Source: Bigelowiella natans CCMP2755 (lineage: Eukaryota; Cercozoa; Chlorarachniophyceae). From it: a stretch of DNA of 64,000 nt. The notes beneath the pieces were generated by a model. That model made no database searches and had not been told where the DNA came from. It worked only from the letters and a program-made list of their open reading frames with translations. Numbering within the stretch: position 1 is the first letter of the stretch; each line of letters begins with the position of its first letter. Position numbers and translations under genes: made by a program. The stretch spans positions 39,918 through 103,917 of the forward strand of contig ADNK01000257.1 in NCBI GenBank assembly GCA_000320545.1, given 5' to 3'. Shown piece after piece: positions 59,833 to 64,000 of the stretch.

Positions 59833-61401
59833 CTTTGTCCGTGTTCGGCTAGATCGTACTCGAAAGCATGAAGGTGTTGTCCAATTGCACTGGGTGTATT
59901 ACGAAGACGATGACAGACCTAGCCACCTACATGATCGGTAGGTAGCAGAGAAAAGAAGTCGTCGTACTACCACCTTTGTCGTTTAACCATTGCTAATTCT
60001 GTAATCCTGCCTTACTAGAAGTGCAGAAGAGTGTTGTTTTTGTTTCTGTTGTGATATCAAGAGAAGAGAGATACCATGAATCATCTACCGCGACAACTGC
60101 CGCCATATAGAATCTCCTTCCTGTACCCCCCTTCCTGTTTTTCTTCTCAAATATAGAAAAAGACGTTGATTATGTGAACGAGACGTTCGTCAGCGAGCGA
60201 CGGGAGCACATTGATCAACTTTCAAGAAATTGTCAGATACAGATGAAGAGGACATACAACACGATGAGAGCATATGGTCATAATGCATCTTCATCTTGGA
60301 TGATGACACAATTTTGATGATAAAATCAAATCTGCACTAATTTCAAGTGATGATATGCTAACCGATATGAATACTTATACTTGCAGCTTTCAAAGAGAAT
60401 CACATCGATATTGCGGACTCTCCTTCGATACATGCGAAGGTTGCTGTTATTATCTAAACCACCGGTTAATACTCTCTTCCTACTCGTGCATGGAAAATGC
60501 GCTTCCTAAATCTTCTGTGCTTCTTTTATTCCCTCTCGCTATCCACTACTACCTCCACCACCACCATGGTCATGTCACCGCCATCATCATCATCATCAAC
60601 AACATCTTTATCATCATTGTTGTACCCAGAATCCCAAGAAAAAACAGTCGGAAAAAACCGATCCAGATCGCCTTATTGATAAGGACGACAAAAAGCAATT
60701 CGCGGTGTGTGTTTCCTTCTCGCTTCCACCATCGCTCCTGCCTATATGTTTTGCTGCTAGCATATTTTCTGTGCTTATTGTTGCTTCGCTCTCTACCCAT
60801 CATGCAGTCAATTTGCCTAATAATTAGGCTGAGCTTGAAGATTTGCGCCAACGGAAGAAGCAAGCACGAGGAGAGCGTAATCGAACCAGAATAGAGAAAA
60901 AAGCTCGAGCATCTGCAGAAAAGAAATTACAGCTTGAGGTGGCGCCAGCAGCAACAAGCTGAGACAAACTTATCAATTAATATTGACTTTCGTCAATGCT
61001 TTGAATTCTTAGGCATATTTGTTGAAGCTTCCAGCAATGACACTCTTGCAAGCCAGGCGTTTTCTTGCTGGAATTATGGACTATAGTTCCCGCTATTTCG
61101 AACGCCACACGAAAGATACGCTAGAGAATTTCGTCAGGGTAGCTACATATGGAGGGAAGGGAGAGGGAGGGGGGGGCGCTTTATCTATATCTTGACGCCG
61201 ATCTCTTCAATGCGAAAAATCTTGACGCCGATCTCTTCAATGCGAAAATTTGTTCAGGTTGAACTCGCGGATGGGATCTCAGTAGAAAAAATGAGAGTGA
61301 TTCTTCAAGACATTGGATATCCGTACACCTATCTCTGGGGTAAGAACAAAGAGGAACTGACACAAATGTGTCACATGAATGGCATTAGCACTGAAAAATG
61401 A
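57253..61401 (+). CDS. Membrane-anchored coiled-coil protein of unknown family, 17 exons
   Basis: Seventeen exons from 57253-57466 to 61258-61401 sum to 1644 nt with phases that close throughout, giving 547 residues. The N-terminus has a Lys/Arg-rich stretch (KPRRRRRRGRRDLGARA) followed by one hydrophobic segment (IFLLLVVLCL), predicting a single-pass type II protein. The rest is soluble, mostly helical and charged: TPAEMAEKMAEKRRKARLAE, LLKELPDRLKANSVNFDTYV, FPELQEYLEAKIFDTCTGQD, SNMITGVSAVMIDMKAFNKT, ESMKVLSNCTGCITKTMTDL, DVDYVNETFVSERREHIDQL, AELEDLRQRKKQARGERNR and LLQARRFLAGIMDYSSRYF. The TAG at 58022 is not the end: a GT donor at 58021 removes it, and the next exon continues in phase. 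I recognise no domain. Regularly sized exons and helical content suggest a structural or tethering role, but this is only inference. Confidence 0.65.
61189..61248. repeat. 30-bp tandem duplication
   Basis: The unit ATCTTGACGCCGATCTCTTC followed by AATGCGAAAA occurs twice in a row in the last intron of the coiled-coil gene, ending 9 nt before the acceptor AG. Confidence 0.95.
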
Positions 61402-62351
61402 TTTCAAATAAATCGATTCGATCCAATACACTGGAGTCTAACAATGGACTATATACACCAAGGCACTTTTATGTGCATTTGAGACCCTTTTGCATCAGCT
61501 GTGCATAGCTAGATAGTTGCGGTGATCGAAAGTTACTCTAGTACTGTCCGAAGTCGCACATGCACATGCCACATGCACGCGCGCACACTATGCTATGCAG
61601 GTGCGACTGCATGCATGGACACATCGCCGAGCAGCATTCATATATACATAGGCTCGGCGCCAACTAAACAAGCATGGAGCTGATGTTCATGCACAGTGAT
61701 GGCTAGATGGCCTACCAAGCTTCTACGTTGTCTGGTGTATTGTTGCTGCATGCCACCGCACGCAATTGTTGCATGGCATCCCATGATCATTGCCATTCTA
61801 GCATGGTAGTTGTGGTGCATGGGTTTGACCCCCACGCATTGAATGAATGAAACAACAAAGCCGGTGGAATGATTGTGCAGGCGCAATTGACATTCGACAC
61901 GATGCACCGACAACATGCTGCGCTGCTCGCGCGATGCATCACCTCAAGCATTCCGTGGCTAGACGCCGCATAAATGCGAGGGCTTGTGTTTGGTCAATCA
62001 TGAGACTACGAGTACAAACCAAGAGACAGGCGCCGAAAGACGACGAGCACAGTGTGGACGAGCTACACGAATCTCCAGCAGATTTAATGGAGTACAAAAA
62101 GAAGGCAAACATGGGATTTGACCATAAAACTGTGGATGCCATCGTGTCGTTGTGTGTAAATCGCCCTCGTTTTAGCCTCTTCGGATAGGCAGATAGTAAC
62201 CGACGTTCCGGAGCCCAACTGGCATACATACACACACCACCAAGACAACAAACAACACAGCAGCGGGGAGGATCTTCACAACGACTTGATAGAATCAACC
62301 ACGCTCTCTATTCGAACTGAGCGAATCTAGCCAAGGCGGAGAGGGAAAATT
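61402..62351. other. Intergenic with TGCA-rich stretch
   Basis: About 61550-61800 is rich in GCACATGCACATGCC-like words, as in the island at 28.6-33.6 kb and the Harbinger interior. A 113-codon plus frame at 61847-62188 has no recognisable domain. The last ~150 bp should hold the SAM-PH promoter. Confidence 0.45.
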
Positions 62352-63564
62352 ATGGCATCACTTTCTTCCAATAATTCGTTCGCACCCCCACCACCTCCTT
62401 TGGATGGTGAGGAGGGGACTCATCCACGCACATCCTCGACAGCTTCAGCTACGCTTCCCCCTCCTGAAAGTCATGCACAAGACTTAGAACACAAGGAGAC
62501 CAGGGAGACCGCGGAGGCTAAACTAGTGGTGCTGCCTTTAATGCAACGTCAAGTCTCCTCTGAGTCCTCTGGGGCCTCTGGAATCAGAAGCTGGAGTATA
62601 ATAGACGTGTCGGACTTCGTTGCTGGGATGGGGAAAGACCAAAGATGGCTAGACTATGCACAACTTGTCGCGGAGAAAAAAATCGACGGAGGGCGGCTTG
62701 TTGCAGCTAATATGCAATTTTTGTGCGACCAGGGATTCCACAAAAACCATGCAAGTAAGGTCATGAGAGAGGTTGCCAAGCTGAAATCGTTGAAGAAGGT
62801 TCCCCGCCCATCAGAACTCAACATCGCACGGTCAAGATTTACCTCTGCATCAACGTTGGCAACGATAACGACGGCTGTACCAACACGACAAATGTCAACG
62901 ATGGTTCTGGAGGATCCTGTTATTGAAGAAGAGGAAGAAGAAGCACCAAAGGAGGTGAGTAGTATGTGATATGAATCCTTGGTATCCTCCTCCTCCTCCT
63001 CCTTCCATTACCCCGCATAATCCACCAATAATAGAAATATGTCGTCTTTCCTCTAGATGTCTGGATGGCTATGGAAGTCTGGTAGAATCAATACAGCTAT
63101 GCAGAAAAGGTGGTTTTCATTCGATGCGGACCAAAAGAAGGTGATCGATTTGAAGTAGTACTCCTCATGTGAGCTTGGCACTAAGTTGCTGCGATTTATT
63201 AGGTAAAGTATTTCAAGGACGAAAACGCTGAGAAGCCCCTGGGAGAAGTGTAATGCAGTGCTTGGAAAACATACCGTTGATGATTCTTAGTTCGAATTAA
63301 CTAAAATAGGATGTTGGACAATGCTGTTCTGTCGCTGCAGACCGAGGAGGACAAAAACGCGATTAATTTGGTAATTATTGAGTTATCATAAAGTTTATGC
63401 AAGCTCGTATGATTACATTCACACAAGTCTTTAAATGGCACTGAACACGAGAAAATTATGTGTATGTGTATGTGTGTGTGTGTGTGTGTGTGTCATAGTT
63501 GAAGAATATGTACGCGAGAACCACTATCTGCGAACATATATCAGCTGCTGAGCTTCTGCTGATG

Positions 63565-63640
<76 letters not shown>

Positions 63641-63742
63641 CAGGCTTTGCCGGGATTGTTAATGGTGAGGAACATGATCATCAAGGCTGAAAAACGGGAA
63701 GTGCTTGATGCTTGGATCACGGTTTTCAGAAGCCACACCAAT
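62352..63742 (+). CDS. SAM and PH domain protein, 5' part (runs off the window)
   Basis: Exons 62352-62954, 63057-63140, 63203-63249, 63310-63370 and 63644-63742 join in phase, with a donor (GTAACT) at the last position, so the gene continues beyond the window. About 75 disordered Pro/Ser/Glu-rich residues open the protein. A SAM domain follows (WSIIDVSDFVAGMGKDQRW, YAQLVAEKKIDGGRLVAAN, FLCDQGFHKNHASKVMREVA), a protein-protein or lipid interaction module. After an acidic linker comes a PH domain: SGWLWKSGRINTAMQKRWF, KVKYFKDENAEKPLGEV, and the C-terminal helix REVLDAWITVFRSH with its invariant Trp. The combination suggests an adaptor at membranes. The start ATG opens the long exon and is preceded by an A-rich context. 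I left out an open block at 63499-63570 because it has no usable donor. Confidence 0.8.
63569..63639. repeat. TA microsatellite abutting a splice acceptor
   Basis: About 70 bp of TA with one interruption, ending directly in ACAG at 63640-63643, the acceptor of the last visible SAM-PH exon. Confidence 0.9.
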
Positions 63743-63832
63743 GTAACTTACTTTATTCGATATCAAAACTCAACATAATGACGTTAATATAAATAATTAC
63801 AAGAGACCACAATAGGTGGGAACAAATCTCTC

Positions 63833-63970
63833 ACTCTTCCTCTCCCCTCTTCCTCTCCCCTCTTCCTCTCCCACTCTTCCTCTCCCCTCTTCCTCTCCCC
63901 TCTTCCTCTCCCCTCTTCCTCTCCCCTCTTCCTCTCCCCTCTTCCTCTCCCCTCTTCCTCTCCCCTCTAG
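63833..63970. repeat. 13-nt minisatellite (TCTTCCTCTCCCC units)
   Basis: About ten pyrimidine-only units in tandem, followed by ACCGTAACG and a G tract to the end of the window. On the complementary strand it is a pure purine tract able to form triplex DNA. Confidence 0.9.
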
Positions 63971-64000
63971 ACCGTAACGGGGGGGGGGGGGGGAGGGGGG

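Noticed and set aside
63499-63570. Open block before the TA repeat in the SAM-PH gene
   Set aside because: No GT donor in a usable phase. Skipping it joins the flanking exons in phase 0 and gives a sensible PH-domain end.
1-64000. tRNA, rRNA or snRNA genes
   Set aside because: I saw no cloverleaf-like A/B box pairs or conserved rRNA stretches by eye. A tRNAscan or Infernal run would be needed to exclude them.

Overview
The window is nuclear DNA of an intron-rich eukaryote, most likely a unicellular alga or related protist. Nearly every host gene is cut into many short exons by small introns. These mostly have GT-AG ends with relaxed donors, and many carry long di- and trinucleotide microsatellites. 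Gene content is eukaryotic: class II histone deacetylase, ubiquitin-specific protease, XAP5/FAM50, Tudor, SAM-PH, and a G8-domain membrane protein. A stalk of Pro-Thr repeats in the G8 protein resembles proteins of stramenopiles and other secondary algae, but I cannot fix the lineage from sequence alone. Exon structures were built by hand from splice sites, phase and family conservation. For most genes the phases close exactly.

Layout. 0.9-4.3 kb: a flavin-reductase-like gene (minus) and a class II histone deacetylase (plus), divergently transcribed. 5.2-10.9 kb: an intact Ty3/gypsy-type LTR retrotransposon with seemingly identical LTRs and a single gag-pol frame. 11.1-13.6 kb: a degenerate PIF/Harbinger-like DNA transposon whose long inverted repeats contain the start of both of its reading frames. 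14.2-19.7 kb: a large type II membrane protein with PT-rich stalk, poly-Ser linker, G8 domain and beta-helix-like ectodomain. 21.1-23.6 kb: a histidine phosphatase (minus). 24.2-27.7 kb: two small Tudor genes and a chain of exons of unknown function. 28.3 kb: a 55-residue two-exon gene.

28.6-33.6 kb is a compositional island, rich in TGCA-like words and poor in the host's trinucleotide repeats. It carries one 561-residue gene with a striking order of domains: PARP-type zinc finger, DUF3223-like domain, XPA-like region, HMG box. This is the best candidate here for something undescribed. 33.7-37.8 kb: an unrecognised type II membrane protein (minus). 38.4-39.9 kb: a TlpA-like thioredoxin-fold protein. 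40.7-51.4 kb: a USP47-like ubiquitin protease (minus) with introns packed with microsatellites. 51.4-52.2 kb: an NTF2-like-fold protein. 53.1-53.8 kb: a single-exon secreted papain-like peptidase of the AvrRpt2/C70 type. 54.7-56.9 kb: XAP5/FAM50 (minus). 57.3-61.4 kb: a 547-residue membrane-anchored coiled-coil protein in 17 exons. 62.4 kb to beyond the 63.7 kb exon: a SAM-PH protein, cut by the window edge. The window ends in a 13-nt minisatellite and a G tract.

The host genes do not form one pathway. Themes that recur are chromatin and RNA-level regulation (HDAC, Tudor, XAP5, the HMG/PARP-finger protein), protein turnover (USP) and membrane or secreted proteins. A short motif built on TGTCGCAGG followed by an A-rich stretch recurs in several intergenic regions and may be a core promoter element.
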